Shown one piece after another: positions 1 to 9,008 of a stretch of 64,000 nt of DNA. The translations under genes and the position numbers were made by a program. Position 1 is the first letter of the stretch. Each line of letters begins with the position of its first letter. The DNA lies in contig JAVJVY010000008.1 in assembly GCA_040220895.1 (NCBI GenBank), forward strand, positions 186,001 through 250,000, written 5' to 3'. The notes under the pieces were generated by a model that worked only from the letters and a program-made list of their open reading frames with translations, did no database searches and had not been told where the DNA came from. This DNA comes from UBA11591 sp040220895. Its GTDB lineage: Bacteria > Bacteroidota > Bacteroidia > Flavobacteriales_E > Vicingaceae.

Positions 1-2
1 TT

Positions 3-626
3 TTATTCAGGGTGGAACACCATTGGGCGCCTGCCGACGAAGGTCCAAGTGATTATCGCATGTCCACTGATCGGTATTGGGAGTTAAGAGGAATTGCCCC
101 CGGCGGACTGGTCGCAAACGCCGTCATTTATTTTGATGCCCGTGGCAACCAGAGCGGAGGAATTGGAAATCTCGACAATGAACTGCTTGTTGATGGTCCT
201 GACAGCGTAGTGCTTATGTATCGAAAATACCCCAGTAATGAATGGAAAGAATACGATCACTACGAAAAGTTCCAGTTTGGCCCCTTGCCCTTTGGAAGAA
301 TGGAACTGGACAGTGTGCTTTTTGGGCAGTACTCCTTTGCTAAAGGCAAAAGTTATTTGGGCCATAATCAGATTGAAGAAGGTCAATTGGATGTTCGGCT
401 ATATCCAAATCCGGCGAGCAGCAAAATTAGAATTGAAAACAGGGGTGACGCTGACCTGAAATTACAAATGCGACTCTTTGATGCCACTGGTAAAATGCTA
501 TGGCAACAGGCATATACCAAAAGCATTGACATCGACACATCTACTTTCAGAACAGGGACTTATTTTGTTGTCATGCTAAATGAGGGCAAACAAGTCTGGT
601 GCGGTCAATTTGTGGTAGCTCCTTAA
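3..626 (+). CDS. C-terminal part of a secreted protein with T9SS type A sorting domain (5' truncated)
   Basis: The reading frame is open from the first complete codon at the window edge, so the gene begins outside; the GTG at position 12 is just an internal valine. The last 75 or so residues form a T9SS type A sorting domain: a VRLYPNPASSKI entry motif, a beta-rich middle with LFDATGKML, and a TFRTGTYFVVML turn near the end. Such domains direct export across the outer membrane and are removed or anchored at the cell surface. The preceding 120 residues (VEHHWAPADEG, RYWELRGI, PDSVVLMYRKY) recall, from memory, the tail region of secreted M1-like metallopeptidases of Bacteroidota, but no catalytic motif is inside the window, so the enzyme class is a guess. 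It ends head-on with the proline dehydrogenase gene, overlapping by 4 bp. Confidence 0.8.
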   Translation, partial: LFRVEHHWAPADEGPSDYRMSTDRYWELRGIAPGGLVANAVIYFDARGNQSGGIGNLDNELLVDGPDSVVLMYRKYPSNEWKEYDHYEKFQFGPLPFGRMELDSVLFGQYSFAKGKSYLGHNQIEEGQLDVRLYPNPASSKIRIENRGDADLKLQMRLFDATGKMLWQQAYTKSIDIDTSTFRTGTYFVVMLNEGKQVWCGQFVVAP

Positions 627-1789
627 GCCGATTTTCTTCGCTGTCGCTCTTTTTTAATCAACATCAGTTCCCGGCTCGATTGGCCGGCGATGGATGAATT
701 TTCTTCAGTTCTTCGTATTAGGTAAGGAGTTACGTCGTAAACAGGACCGAAAGGAACGTATTTGGCAACGTTGTAGCCCTGGTGACTGAGGTTGAAACTG
801 ATGTGGTCACTCATTCCCAGTAGTTGGGCAAAGTATATTCGGTGATCGTCTTTGGTCAGCTTTTTTTCTTCGATCAACTGAGCGAGGTATTCACTGCTTT
901 TTTCGTTGTGAGATCCGCAGCAAACCTCGACTATGTCAATATTATCGATGCACAATTTCAAGGATGCATTAAAATCTCGATCTGTGTCTTCTTTTGTCGG
1001 GTTAATGGGATCAGGGTAATTTAGTTTTTCGGCTCTTTCCCTTTCTTTTTCCAGATATGCGCCCCTTACCAGTTTGATGCCGTATTTAATTCCTTCAGCC
1101 CTGGCCCAATCAAATGATTTTCTTAGAAACTCAAGTCTGTCATGTCGGTATAACTGGGCGGTGTTGAATACAATGCAATGCTGGCCATTGTATTTTTTCA
1201 TCATTTGGTGAACTACCTCATCTATGCAACTTTGCATCCAACTTTCTTCGGCATCAATTAAAATCGGTACACCGAGTTCATAGCCTTTTCTACATATGCC
1301 ATCTATTCTGGACACAAACCGCTGGTATTCCTCTTTTTCCTTTTCGTTCAACTCCCTTTTATCGTTCACTTTCTGCATCAGCGCAAAGCGACCCATGCCC
1401 GTGGACTTGAAAACGGCATAAGGAATATTCTTGTGGCGTGAGGCGTTTTCCACCGTACTTAGGATCATCTGATAGGCCTTGTCAAATTCCATTTCATTTT
1501 CTTTTCCTTCAACACTATAATCCAGGATGGTTTTGACATTGTAACCGGCAAGTGTATTAATCACTGATTCAGATTCTTCCATGTTTTCACCTCCGCAAAA
1601 ATGCTTAAAGATGGTATTCTTGATGATGAATTTTACAGGTAGATGAAGGAAGGACGATACCCTGAAAAGGAATATCCCTGCGTTCACCGCCGTCTTGTTA
1701 TTCATAAAGCCAAAAAGCAGGTTGGCCCTGCTAAGATCTTTGTCACTTTTACTTTGAAAGGCGATCTCGGTATTGTCGAAAGAAACCAA
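623..1789 (-). CDS. Proline dehydrogenase (monofunctional PutA/PRODH family)
   Basis: A 388-residue flavoenzyme that oxidises L-proline to pyrroline-5-carboxylate and passes electrons to the respiratory quinone pool. Family motifs are clear: KLVRGAYLEKER near residues 239-250, GSHN around 300, and the substrate-carboxylate region YLIRRTEENSS near 357-367 with the RRxxEN signature. The protein is short and single-domain, so the second enzyme of proline breakdown (P5C dehydrogenase) must be encoded elsewhere; no such gene lies nearby. The start is the TTG at 1789, because the N-terminus it gives (VSFDNTEIAF) looks like the family start and the next ATG would remove 27 residues. The gene is divergent from aroB and has a plausible -7 box 17 bp upstream. 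Confidence 0.93.
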   Translation of the reverse strand: MVSFDNTEIAFQSKSDKDLSRANLLFGFMNNKTAVNAGIFLFRVSSFLHLPVKFIIKNTIFKHFCGGENMEESESVINTLAGYNVKTILDYSVEGKENEMEFDKAYQMILSTVENASRHKNIPYAVFKSTGMGRFALMQKVNDKRELNEKEKEEYQRFVSRIDGICRKGYELGVPILIDAEESWMQSCIDEVVHQMMKKYNGQHCIVFNTAQLYRHDRLEFLRKSFDWARAEGIKYGIKLVRGAYLEKERERAEKLNYPDPINPTKEDTDRDFNASLKLCIDNIDIVEVCCGSHNEKSSEYLAQLIEEKKLTKDDHRIYFAQLLGMSDHISFNLSHQGYNVAKYVPFGPVYDVTPYLIRRTEENSSIAGQSSRELMLIKKERQRRKSA

Positions 1790-1805
1790 TGCGTTGTTTT
1801 TTGAT

Positions 1806-1813
1806 CAAAAATA
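1806..1813 (-). promoter_or_regulatory. Candidate -7 box for the proline dehydrogenase gene
   Basis: Read on the minus strand this is TATTTTTG, an exact match to the Bacteroidota -7 consensus TAnnTTTG, placed 16 bp before the TTG start. No TTG was seen at the expected -33 spacing, so only half of the promoter is supported. Confidence 0.35.
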
Positions 1814-1880
1814 AGACATTGGCTTTCTATTTCACATGATTCATGTCATCTATTTGGACTTCCTGAGTTATATTTGGGAT

Positions 1881-2954
1881 ATGCGCGCTACCTTCAATTT
1901 AGACTTGTCTGAGATTTTATACGATTCAAAAGGTGAGACTTACAAACGCTTGGCGGAATTTCTCGATTCATATGATGGTTGGATGCTTATTCTAGACGAA
2001 CACACCAATAGGCACTGCCTGCCCGTCTTTATAAAAAAGTTTGGAGACAAACCAAAGCGCAGTCACATTCTGCATTCCGGCGATCAAAATAAGACCCTGG
2101 ACAGGTGTTCGAGCATTTGGACCAAATTAACTGAAATCAAAGCCAATAGAAATTTTGCCCTGGTCAATCTTGGCGGAGGTCTGGTGACCGATATAGCTGG
2201 ATTTGCTGCAGCTTGCTACATGCGCGGAATTGATTACGTAAATATTCCGACCAGTTTATTGGGTATGATAGATGCGGCACATGGGGGTAAAACGGGAATA
2301 AACTATAAGGGTTTGAAGAACCAGATCGGGGCTTTTCACATGCCTTCGATGGTATTGATGGATGTGGATTACCTCTCTTTACTTTCCGAGTCTGAAATGA
2401 AGTCTGGTTATGCAGAGATCATGAAACACGCCCTAATTGCAGATCCTGAGCTGTGGGAGAAGTTAAAGATTTATAAGAATATACTGGAGATCAAGGAATG
2501 GAGAGCGATCGTTAAACGAAGTGTTCAGATAAAATTCGACATCGTTAAAGAAGACCCCTTGGAATTGGGAGAACGCAAACTGTTGAATTTCGGACACACC
2601 ATTGGTCACGCCTTTGAAAGCTACTCCCACGAATTGGATTCGATAGGACTGAGTCATGGAGAGGCTGTTGCAGCAGGCATGATCGTCGAATCGGCCATAT
2701 CTGCCGATCTGGGATTATTGGCACAAGGTACATTCGAAGAAATTGCCCGAGCAATTTTAGATATCTATCCAAAGTTTAAGTACGATGAATCTGATTTTTC
2801 GTCTCTTTTCACTTACATCAGTCACGATAAGAAGAACACTGAAGGAATTTTAAACTTCACCTTGCTCAAATCCATCGGCCAGGGTATTTACGACCAGGAG
2901 GTCGAAGCTGAAGTAATTCGAAAGGGGCTCAAAAAATACATGGAACTTCGTTGA
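1881..2954 (+). CDS. aroB: 3-dehydroquinate synthase
   Basis: Converts DAHP to 3-dehydroquinate, the second step of the shikimate pathway, using NAD and a divalent metal. The NAD-binding segment GGGLVTDIAGFAA, the LGMIDAAHGGKTGIN stretch and the metal-binding region LNFGHTIGHAFE followed by SHGEAVAAGM are all present, and length (357 residues) is normal. An in-frame ATG exists at 1836, but the extra 15 residues (IHVIYLDFLSYIWD) are not expected in this family, so 1881 is preferred. The stop overlaps the TTG start of aroA by 4 bp, so the two shikimate genes are probably translationally coupled. Confidence 0.95.
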   Translation: MRATFNLDLSEILYDSKGETYKRLAEFLDSYDGWMLILDEHTNRHCLPVFIKKFGDKPKRSHILHSGDQNKTLDRCSSIWTKLTEIKANRNFALVNLGGGLVTDIAGFAAACYMRGIDYVNIPTSLLGMIDAAHGGKTGINYKGLKNQIGAFHMPSMVLMDVDYLSLLSESEMKSGYAEIMKHALIADPELWEKLKIYKNILEIKEWRAIVKRSVQIKFDIVKEDPLELGERKLLNFGHTIGHAFESYSHELDSIGLSHGEAVAAGMIVESAISADLGLLAQGTFEEIARAILDIYPKFKYDESDFSSLFTYISHDKKNTEGILNFTLLKSIGQGIYDQEVEAEVIRKGLKKYMELR

Positions 2955-4177
2955 AGTTAAGAATCACTCCACCGTCTGATTTAGCAGACTTACCTGTCAT
3001 CCTTCCAGCATCGAAAAGTTTTGTTAACAGGTATCAGGTGCTGAACTACCTGAGCGGCGGTGAACCTATTGAACTGCCCGTTGATACGCCGGAAGACGTA
3101 AAAATCATGCACTCCTTTCTGGCGAACAAGGCCAGCAGATTTGATGTGAAAGATGCCGGTACAGTGATGCGTTTTGGATTGGCTGTGCGTGCAATAAGTG
3201 AAGGCAGTTGCACAATTCATGGAAGTGGAAGAATGCATGAGCGGCCAATACTCGCCCTTGAAAATGCATTGCGTGAATTGGGGGCAGAGATCAATTATCT
3301 TGAAAAGGAGGGCTTTCCTCCGGTTTCTGTTGTTGGGAGGAAATTAGATGGCGGCACCGTGAAAATTGATGCTTCTGTCAGCAGCCAGTTTATTTCGGCG
3401 CTGCTGCTCATTGGACCATACTGCAAAGATCCATTGATATTAAAGATGTCCGGCAAGATTTTGTCTGCGCCTTATATTGCCATGACCACTCGGATGATGA
3501 GAGAATTCGGAGCAAATGTGGATACGAGCGAAAGATCCATTACAGTTTATCCTGTCCAGTATCAAAAAACGCAACTTCAATTCCCGTTGGATTGGAGCGC
3601 GGCTGCTTTTTTTTACACCTTAGTGAGTCAGATAAAAAATTCACGAATGTTTTTTCCTGGATTAAAAAGAACGGGATTTCAAGGTGATGAAATTCTCGTG
3701 TCTTTATTTGAGCAATTGGGAGTGGATTCGCACGAAGAGACTACTGGAATAACAGTTGTTAGGTCGGAACGCATGCTCCCAAAAAGCCTGAAAATGGATT
3801 TCACAGAATGCCCTGACCTGGTTCAACCGATCACCTGTGCCTGTTTTGGTCTTGGAATAGGATTGGACCTAAGCGGATTGGATAACCTCCGATTTAAAGA
3901 AAGTAATCGCCTTGAAGCCCTTGAATATAATCTGTCTAAACTTGGTGCCGAGCTTTCATTCGATGGGAATATTGGAAGGTTAAGGGGAATGCCGAATAAG
4001 ACGTTTGACGGTGAATTAAGCTCGTTTATGGATCACCGGATGGCCATGAGTGTTGCGGCTATTAGTGTAAGCTTTGGCCGCTTTACAATTTCGGGTTCGG
4101 ATTCCGTAAACAAGTCCTTTCCCACGTTCTGGTCCGTATTGGGCAAGCTCGGTTTTACCTTGGAAGAAATTCCCTAA
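2951..4177 (+). CDS. aroA: 3-phosphoshikimate 1-carboxyvinyltransferase (EPSP synthase)
   Basis: Joins shikimate 3-phosphate with phosphoenolpyruvate to give EPSP, the sixth shikimate step. The N-terminal LPASKSFVNRY carries the substrate-binding lysine and serine; DAGTVMRFGLA, the SSQFISALLL segment, FKESNRLEAL and the C-terminal FMDHRMAMSVAA motif follow in the family order. The start is TTG inside the aroB stop; the next in-frame ATG lies about 50 residues in, after essential sequence, so TTG is required. At 408 residues it is slightly short for the family but complete at both ends. Confidence 0.94.
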   Translation: MKLRITPPSDLADLPVILPASKSFVNRYQVLNYLSGGEPIELPVDTPEDVKIMHSFLANKASRFDVKDAGTVMRFGLAVRAISEGSCTIHGSGRMHERPILALENALRELGAEINYLEKEGFPPVSVVGRKLDGGTVKIDASVSSQFISALLLIGPYCKDPLILKMSGKILSAPYIAMTTRMMREFGANVDTSERSITVYPVQYQKTQLQFPLDWSAAAFFYTLVSQIKNSRMFFPGLKRTGFQGDEILVSLFEQLGVDSHEETTGITVVRSERMLPKSLKMDFTECPDLVQPITCACFGLGIGLDLSGLDNLRFKESNRLEALEYNLSKLGAELSFDGNIGRLRGMPNKTFDGELSSFMDHRMAMSVAAISVSFGRFTISGSDSVNKSFPTFWSVLGKLGFTLEEIP

Positions 4178-4204
4178 GTTTGTTTGGCATCTAAATGTCG
4201 AGCC

Positions 4205-4591
4205 ATGAAAAGAATTGCCTTTATTACCATGATCCTTATGATTCCCGTTTTGTCATTTGCACAATCGGATGACATTCCGTTGGATGAAAGCCTGATCATT
4301 AAACTTGCCAAAACAGCCAGTGGAGGTTATTTGTCCAAATTGGATTTGAAAAAGGCCAGTACATTAGAAGTAAATGAGCGAGAAGCGGTTGTTATAAGCT
4401 TTGAATACATATGTGATAAAGAGGGATATAAAGTGAATATACACAATGAAGGCCCCCAGCTGAACGATCAAATTCTGGGTCATTTGAACTCTCTGAAAAT
4501 AGGAACGAAAGTGTCTTTTGAGAATATTCGGGTCGACAATGCAAGTGGCGAGGTCATCGCAAAGCCACTTTACCTGACCATTAAGAGTTAG
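4205..4591 (+). CDS. Small secreted protein, possibly related to the GldM C-terminal domain
   Basis: A 128-residue protein with a clear Sec signal peptide (MKRIAFITMILMIPVLSFAQ). The frame is open from a TTG at 4184, but the ATG at 4205 begins the signal peptide and is the better start. The mature part is soluble and beta-rich. Its second half (VVISFEYICDKEG to SFENIRVDNASGE and the final KPLYLTIKS) has the feel of the beta-sandwich domains at the C-terminus of the T9SS motor protein GldM. That resemblance is by eye only. It follows aroA by 27 bp, which may simply be chance clustering. No function is assigned. Confidence 0.75.
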   Translation: MKRIAFITMILMIPVLSFAQSDDIPLDESLIIKLAKTASGGYLSKLDLKKASTLEVNEREAVVISFEYICDKEGYKVNIHNEGPQLNDQILGHLNSLKIGTKVSFENIRVDNASGEVIAKPLYLTIKS

Positions 4592-4594
4592 CGC

Positions 4595-5431
4595 TTATTG
4601 CGCAGCTCCTTTGGCATCCAGAAGTTTTTGTTCTTCTTTAACTTTCTTGGGCACAAAGAGTAGGTAGGTGAAGCCAACATTCAAGGTTGGGATATAACCG
4701 TAATCCCTAAAAAACTGATCAACTTCTGCCAGTCGCGCATCGAAATCGAGGCGTTCTGCGATGTCGTCACCTCCGTCCAGATTTGCACCAAATTCAACAA
4801 TGCGCGACAAGAGGCCGGAGTCGTAATCACTGGTAGAATTTGCATAGAAATTCTTTGACATTCCCAATTCCAATCTACATTCCCATCTTGGATTTTTAAA
4901 ATAAAACCGCCTTCCAACTTTGAATCCAAGTTGCAAGAGTTCGGTCCTAAGGACGATCTTATCCTGGAAATTCACAAAAAAGACCAATGGGGAATTGAGG
5001 TAGGCTTGAAGCACTTCCTTTTCGCTTTCACTTAATTCCTGCTGAAGCAGATCCGAATTCAGAATATAGTCGTAGGTACCGGAAGCATTCAGAATAATTC
5101 GTTGCCCAAAAACCCCTGCATACCAATTTCCAAAATGGAAGTTTGCACTAAGGCCAAGGACAGAACCGCCATCAGTGGTTGCCTGAAGAAAATCTTTTCG
5201 CGCCAGGTGCTTCTCCGGAACTCTGATGACATCATAGAGTTCGTTGTTCCAGGGTGAAGTAACGATTCCGGCGTTGAATTCAGTTGAAAAATGTTTTCCT
5301 TGTTGATAGTTAATGCCCAATGAATACTGCATAGGAATATCAACACCAATTTTTCCTCTAAGAAATTGTGCTTGACTTTCGGAAATCCAGACAAAGGCCA
5401 GCACAAAGAATATGGCTCGTATGACGTTCAT
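4595..5431 (-). CDS. Predicted outer-membrane beta-barrel protein, unknown function
   Basis: About 278 residues with a signal peptide (MNVIRAIFFVLAFVWISESQAQF) and alternating aromatic/polar strands such as YSLGINYQQGKHFSTEFNAGIV, ending in TLNVGFTYLLFV followed by a short charged tail. The overall pattern is that of small Bacteroidota outer-membrane barrels. The frame extends to a TTG at 5440, but the ATG at 5431 directly precedes the signal peptide. It lies 33 bp downstream of, and on the same strand as, two other envelope proteins, so it may be the last gene of that operon. I recognise no family. Confidence 0.75.
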   Translation of the reverse strand: MNVIRAIFFVLAFVWISESQAQFLRGKIGVDIPMQYSLGINYQQGKHFSTEFNAGIVTSPWNNELYDVIRVPEKHLARKDFLQATTDGGSVLGLSANFHFGNWYAGVFGQRIILNASGTYDYILNSDLLQQELSESEKEVLQAYLNSPLVFFVNFQDKIVLRTELLQLGFKVGRRFYFKNPRWECRLELGMSKNFYANSTSDYDSGLLSRIVEFGANLDGGDDIAERLDFDARLAEVDQFFRDYGYIPTLNVGFTYLLFVPKKVKEEQKLLDAKGAAQ

Positions 5432-5464
5432 GGAAGGCAAAAATACAATTTGTCAATGATTTGG

Positions 5465-7480
5465 TTATAATTTATATCTGAGCATTAGTGCAATGTCAGA
5501 TTTAACGCTTCCTTCTATGCTTTCATGCGAACTGCCTATGAAGAATTGATCTTCAAAAAAGCTTTGAGAAAATTTGAGGTCTGACGCGAAATGCCTGTTG
5601 ATCTTCGATGATATGACAACAAAATATCGGCTGCCTTTCCCGTAGTTTGCGGGTATGCTAAATTGCCCGGGAATGTCTTGTTCATAAGAATAGATCCTTG
5701 TTTGGTAGGAATCAGTAAGGAAGTATGTGTACCTGATCAAGCATGAAATTGGCCCTCGTTTGGTTTTGTATTTTATTTCATGAAAAATCATTGTTCCCGA
5801 TTCACGTTCCAAGTCAAACTGGGTCCTTGTTATTTCAAACCGGCTTCTCCATCGCCATTCATCGTTTAACTGAATCGTTATTCCTATTCTGGCGGATTCC
5901 CGATTTTGATGCTGTCGTTCCGAGAGTTTATTGGTGGTTGTTTGGGCATTAACTTGTTGGTATTTAGATGATAGTCGAATATTAAAGGTGTTTTTTTTAG
6001 ATAGATGATGAGTCATTTCCAAGGCCCATTCCGCGCCATTGGCAGGAAACGAATTGTTAAGACCCAAAAAAGGAAAGTAAAACCGATCGTTACTTAAATT
6101 CAGACTGGTCTTACCATTTATCGGAAGAAACAGCGATGAAAAAAGCCCCAATTCATTTCCTATCACGCTTTTTTCAGCAATGGATGAAGTAAAAGGCGAG
6201 TGATAGGACTTGGAATAATTTCTGAATTGCACTTGTCCGAAGATTTTCTCACCCAGGTGGAAATTGGCACCAGCAATAAAGGCCGTACCATAATTGATAG
6301 CCCATGAGAATTCCCCAAAAATTGCCAACGACCTTAATTGGAGCTGAAGGTCCAAGGCCGCTAAGTTCCGCTTCATTGATGTTGAATTGAACTTCTGGTA
6401 CATTTTTTTGGCTTTGGAAAACAAATGGGAGTAGGTATTAGTGACGAATCGCTGACCTATGGTCAAATTGCCTTTGTCGTAGCGCAGATCATAGCCCAAC
6501 GAGGTCAACTTTACCTTCCCTCGCTTTGCCATTTCACTTTCGCTGCGGTGCAGGCCACTCTGATCAATGGATGTTATAAAATTGTTTTGGTCTATACCAG
6601 CATCAAGCTTCCGAAGTGATGTAAAAGGTAGTACCTGGAAATTCCCGATTTCCAATCTTGCGCCAAAACCTCTTAAGTATCGGTACTCGCTCATAGATAG
6701 GTTAGGAGAAAGTGCAACTCTCTTCTGAATTATTCCGGGTATTCCCAGCGGCTTACCTCTTGTGGTTTTGGTGGAAAAGCACAGTCCCCGACCAACCTGT
6801 AACTGAAAATCCCCCAGGATTAGTTCTTTAAGATACTTGTTGCCCCTTACTATCAAGTATCCGCTGTTGTGATCAAATCCCCTTTTTTGCGCACCGCGAA
6901 AGAAGGATTCCCCAGGATCTTTTTCACCCCTCAATCCTATTTCCAGCGCCCCAAGATATGCGTGACGGAAGGTGTAAAAAAGTTTTGCGGGGTGACCGGG
7001 ATAGTGACCATGATTATTGCCATCCTGATTTATATAGCCCTTTTTTTTCTCAATCACTTGCTTATAGCCCAGCCTGAGATCGCTTGAGCTTTTTACATCA
7101 ATCTGATTTCTTGAATGCCATTGATTCTCAGAGCGGACAATAAGTACCTGTTTCAGGTTAATGATCAATTCATTGCTAAAACTCTCAATCCTGGCGAGTT
7201 CTTCCAGATCCAGAATGGGACCAAATTGAGATCGATATGCCAACAAGTCAGCGCATTGATCTTTGGTCATAATCGACAACGAGGCCAATTGGTCGGATGT
7301 GATTTCATTGATGTCATGCTGCGTCAAATAAACCTGGTTCTCTTCCAGGTTGAAACTCTCATTGTCCCAGCGCTGTGCATTGTTCTCCAATACCGTTGCT
7401 TCGCTTGGGGATAATTCTTCCACTTGTGCATAGACCCAACAGGGGCCAAGGCTAATGCAAGCTATAATAATCGCCCTCAC
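5465..7480 (-). CDS. Secreted protein with N-terminal helix-hairpin-helix motifs and a predicted beta-barrel
   Basis: 671 residues. After a signal peptide (ending near WVYAQ) come about 90 residues with helix-hairpin-helix character: YLTQHDINEITSDQLASL, DLLAYRSQFGPI, LDLEELARIES. This is the ComEA-like arrangement normally used to hold DNA. The remaining 550 residues are rich in short beta strands with aromatic ends (for example RYFVVISSKINRHFASDLKF) and finish with IALMLRYKL, an outer-membrane barrel-like C-terminus ending close to the protein end. The start is GTG at 7480, overlapping the upstream gene's TGA by 4 bp, so the pair is translationally coupled. Function is unknown; similar two-gene units exist in Bacteroidota as far as I recall, but no role is established. 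Confidence 0.8.
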   Translation of the reverse strand: MRAIIIACISLGPCWVYAQVEELSPSEATVLENNAQRWDNESFNLEENQVYLTQHDINEITSDQLASLSIMTKDQCADLLAYRSQFGPILDLEELARIESFSNELIINLKQVLIVRSENQWHSRNQIDVKSSSDLRLGYKQVIEKKKGYINQDGNNHGHYPGHPAKLFYTFRHAYLGALEIGLRGEKDPGESFFRGAQKRGFDHNSGYLIVRGNKYLKELILGDFQLQVGRGLCFSTKTTRGKPLGIPGIIQKRVALSPNLSMSEYRYLRGFGARLEIGNFQVLPFTSLRKLDAGIDQNNFITSIDQSGLHRSESEMAKRGKVKLTSLGYDLRYDKGNLTIGQRFVTNTYSHLFSKAKKMYQKFNSTSMKRNLAALDLQLQLRSLAIFGEFSWAINYGTAFIAGANFHLGEKIFGQVQFRNYSKSYHSPFTSSIAEKSVIGNELGLFSSLFLPINGKTSLNLSNDRFYFPFLGLNNSFPANGAEWALEMTHHLSKKNTFNIRLSSKYQQVNAQTTTNKLSERQHQNRESARIGITIQLNDEWRWRSRFEITRTQFDLERESGTMIFHEIKYKTKRGPISCLIRYTYFLTDSYQTRIYSYEQDIPGQFSIPANYGKGSRYFVVISSKINRHFASDLKFSQSFFEDQFFIGSSHESIEGSVKSDIALMLRYKL

Positions 7481-8304
7481 TCAACTTGTTTTTTGGAAAC
7501 CAGATCCATTCGAAAGCCAAGAGAAAAGGTAAATCCCAGTTCGGAATTATATTGAAAACACAGATCTGTATTACGCGATCCTTTATAAATTCCACAGCCA
7601 AGTCCGAACTCCTTATTGTCAGATTCATAACCTGACCTAATAAAAAATGACTGGCTCACCTCATATTCAAAACCAAATCGATAAACCAAACCCCGGCGGT
7701 TGTTCACTTCGGTCTCAAATACGGTGTTAAAGGAGGAAGTCGCTTTATAATGAATTCCTGCAAGTGCGAATGATTCCCCTCTTTCGTTAAATTCTTTAAT
7801 CAATTCACTGCGACCCGCATTAAAAATATAACCCGATGCCATTAGTTGTTCAGAGATCTTGAGGTGCATTCCAAGGTCGATCTGAGGATCAAATAAGGAC
7901 CCGTAAGGAGGAGCAGCTGCAAGGTGAATGAGCCTGGCATTTACCCCCATGGACAGGTTTTCTGTCAGGGCCATCGCCAACCAAGAATCGATTCGTAAGG
8001 TTTGGAGTCGCCGGTCGCCCATTTGCTGAATCTGTGCCCCAAAAGATCTTTTTCCATTGCATTGTGAATAAGCCAGGCTGAATTCGCTCAGGGCGTGAAT
8101 GAATTGATTTAAGCTGCTATTGAAAGACAAGGCGCTATAGCTATCAATGGTGGTTAATGCGGGATTTAAGCCAGTGCCCAAAACACCTGATGCATGGGTT
8201 GAAGTTCCTCCCATAGAAAGAGAACGCGAATTTCCAGCGGTCAAAAATTGAAAAGCGAATACAGCTAGGCTAAAAAGGCAAGCTTTGATTATAATTGAAG
8301 TCAT
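7477..8304 (-). CDS. PorV/PorQ-like outer-membrane beta-barrel protein
   Basis: 275 residues with a signal sequence ending near FLTAG and the motif RSLSMGGTSTHASGVLGTGLNPA directly after it, with SMGG and NPA placed as in FadL/PorV/PorQ-type barrels. The rest shows amphipathic strands and closes with LGFTFSLGFRMDLV. PorV/PorQ proteins act as shuttles or accessory porins for T9SS cargo, but this particular protein cannot be assigned to a defined subgroup by eye. It is the first gene of a tight minus-strand unit with the helix-hairpin-helix barrel protein (4-bp overlap) and the smaller barrel protein. Confidence 0.75.
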   Translation of the reverse strand: MTSIIIKACLFSLAVFAFQFLTAGNSRSLSMGGTSTHASGVLGTGLNPALTTIDSYSALSFNSSLNQFIHALSEFSLAYSQCNGKRSFGAQIQQMGDRRLQTLRIDSWLAMALTENLSMGVNARLIHLAAAPPYGSLFDPQIDLGMHLKISEQLMASGYIFNAGRSELIKEFNERGESFALAGIHYKATSSFNTVFETEVNNRRGLVYRFGFEYEVSQSFFIRSGYESDNKEFGLGCGIYKGSRNTDLCFQYNSELGFTFSLGFRMDLVSKKQVE

Positions 8305-8370
8305 AGTCAGAGAAAATTATTACTCAAAGAGGAAAGTGGGAAACCACAATGATGGACTGCTGAGACACGG

Positions 8371-8398
8371 TTGAAATGACTTAAATTCCTTAAGTTTG
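8371..8398 (+). promoter_or_regulatory. Promoter for adk-obg
   Basis: TTG at 8371-8373 and TAAGTTTG at 8391-8398 with 17 bp between them match the Bacteroidota promoter pattern (TTG, 17-23 bp, TAnnTTTG). A start site about 7 bp after the box would leave a leader of around 19 bases before the adk ATG. Confidence 0.55.
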
Positions 8399-8423
8399 CC
8401 GCCCTCTTAATTCATTTTTACTT

Positions 8424-8999
8424 ATGATCAATCTCGTACTATTCGGTCCTCCGGGCGCGGGAAAAGGAACCCAGGCCTTTAAATTGAAGTCTCATTTTGA
8501 CCTTATTCATTTATCGACAGGTGACCTTTTAAGGTCAGAAATCGCTGCCGGAACTGCTTTGGGCATGCAGGCTAAGTCTATCATGGATGAAGGGAAATTG
8601 GTTCCCGATGAAATAGTCATTGGAATGATCGAGGAACAACTCAAATCAAATCCTGAGGCCAAAGGCTTCATTTTTGATGGTTTCCCCAGAACTACTGTTC
8701 AAGCTGAAGCACTTGATCATTTACTTGAAAGCTATAAACAGTCTATTTCAGGCATGCTGGCTTTGGAAGTGGAAGACGAGGAATTGGTCAGAAGGCTCTT
8801 ACTTCGAGGAAAAGACAGTGGTCGTGCGGACGATCAGGATCAGCGCGTTATTGCTGCCAGAATAAAGGAGTACAATGCAAAAACGGCTCCCCTTATAAGT
8901 TATTACCATAATCAGGGAAAGTTCCAATCAATTAAGGGTGTAGGCGCGATCGAGGAAATATTTCAGGACCTGGTAAAAGCAATTAACGACCTGACTTAA
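8424..8999 (+). CDS. adk: Adenylate kinase
   Basis: Interconverts ATP plus AMP with two ADP in the cytoplasm. The P-loop GPPGAGKGTQ sits at residues 8-17, LSTGDLLRSEI is the AMP-binding segment, FDGFPRTTVQAE and GRADDQDQRVIAARI complete the signature. With 191 residues and only LRGKDSGRADD between the two conserved arginine regions, it is the short-lid form without the zinc finger. A good promoter lies directly upstream and obg follows after 9 bp, so the two are almost certainly co-transcribed. Confidence 0.97.
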   Translation: MINLVLFGPPGAGKGTQAFKLKSHFDLIHLSTGDLLRSEIAAGTALGMQAKSIMDEGKLVPDEIVIGMIEEQLKSNPEAKGFIFDGFPRTTVQAEALDHLLESYKQSISGMLALEVEDEELVRRLLLRGKDSGRADDQDQRVIAARIKEYNAKTAPLISYYHNQGKFQSIKGVGAIEEIFQDLVKAINDLT

Positions 9000-9008
9000 A
9001 CAGGGCAA

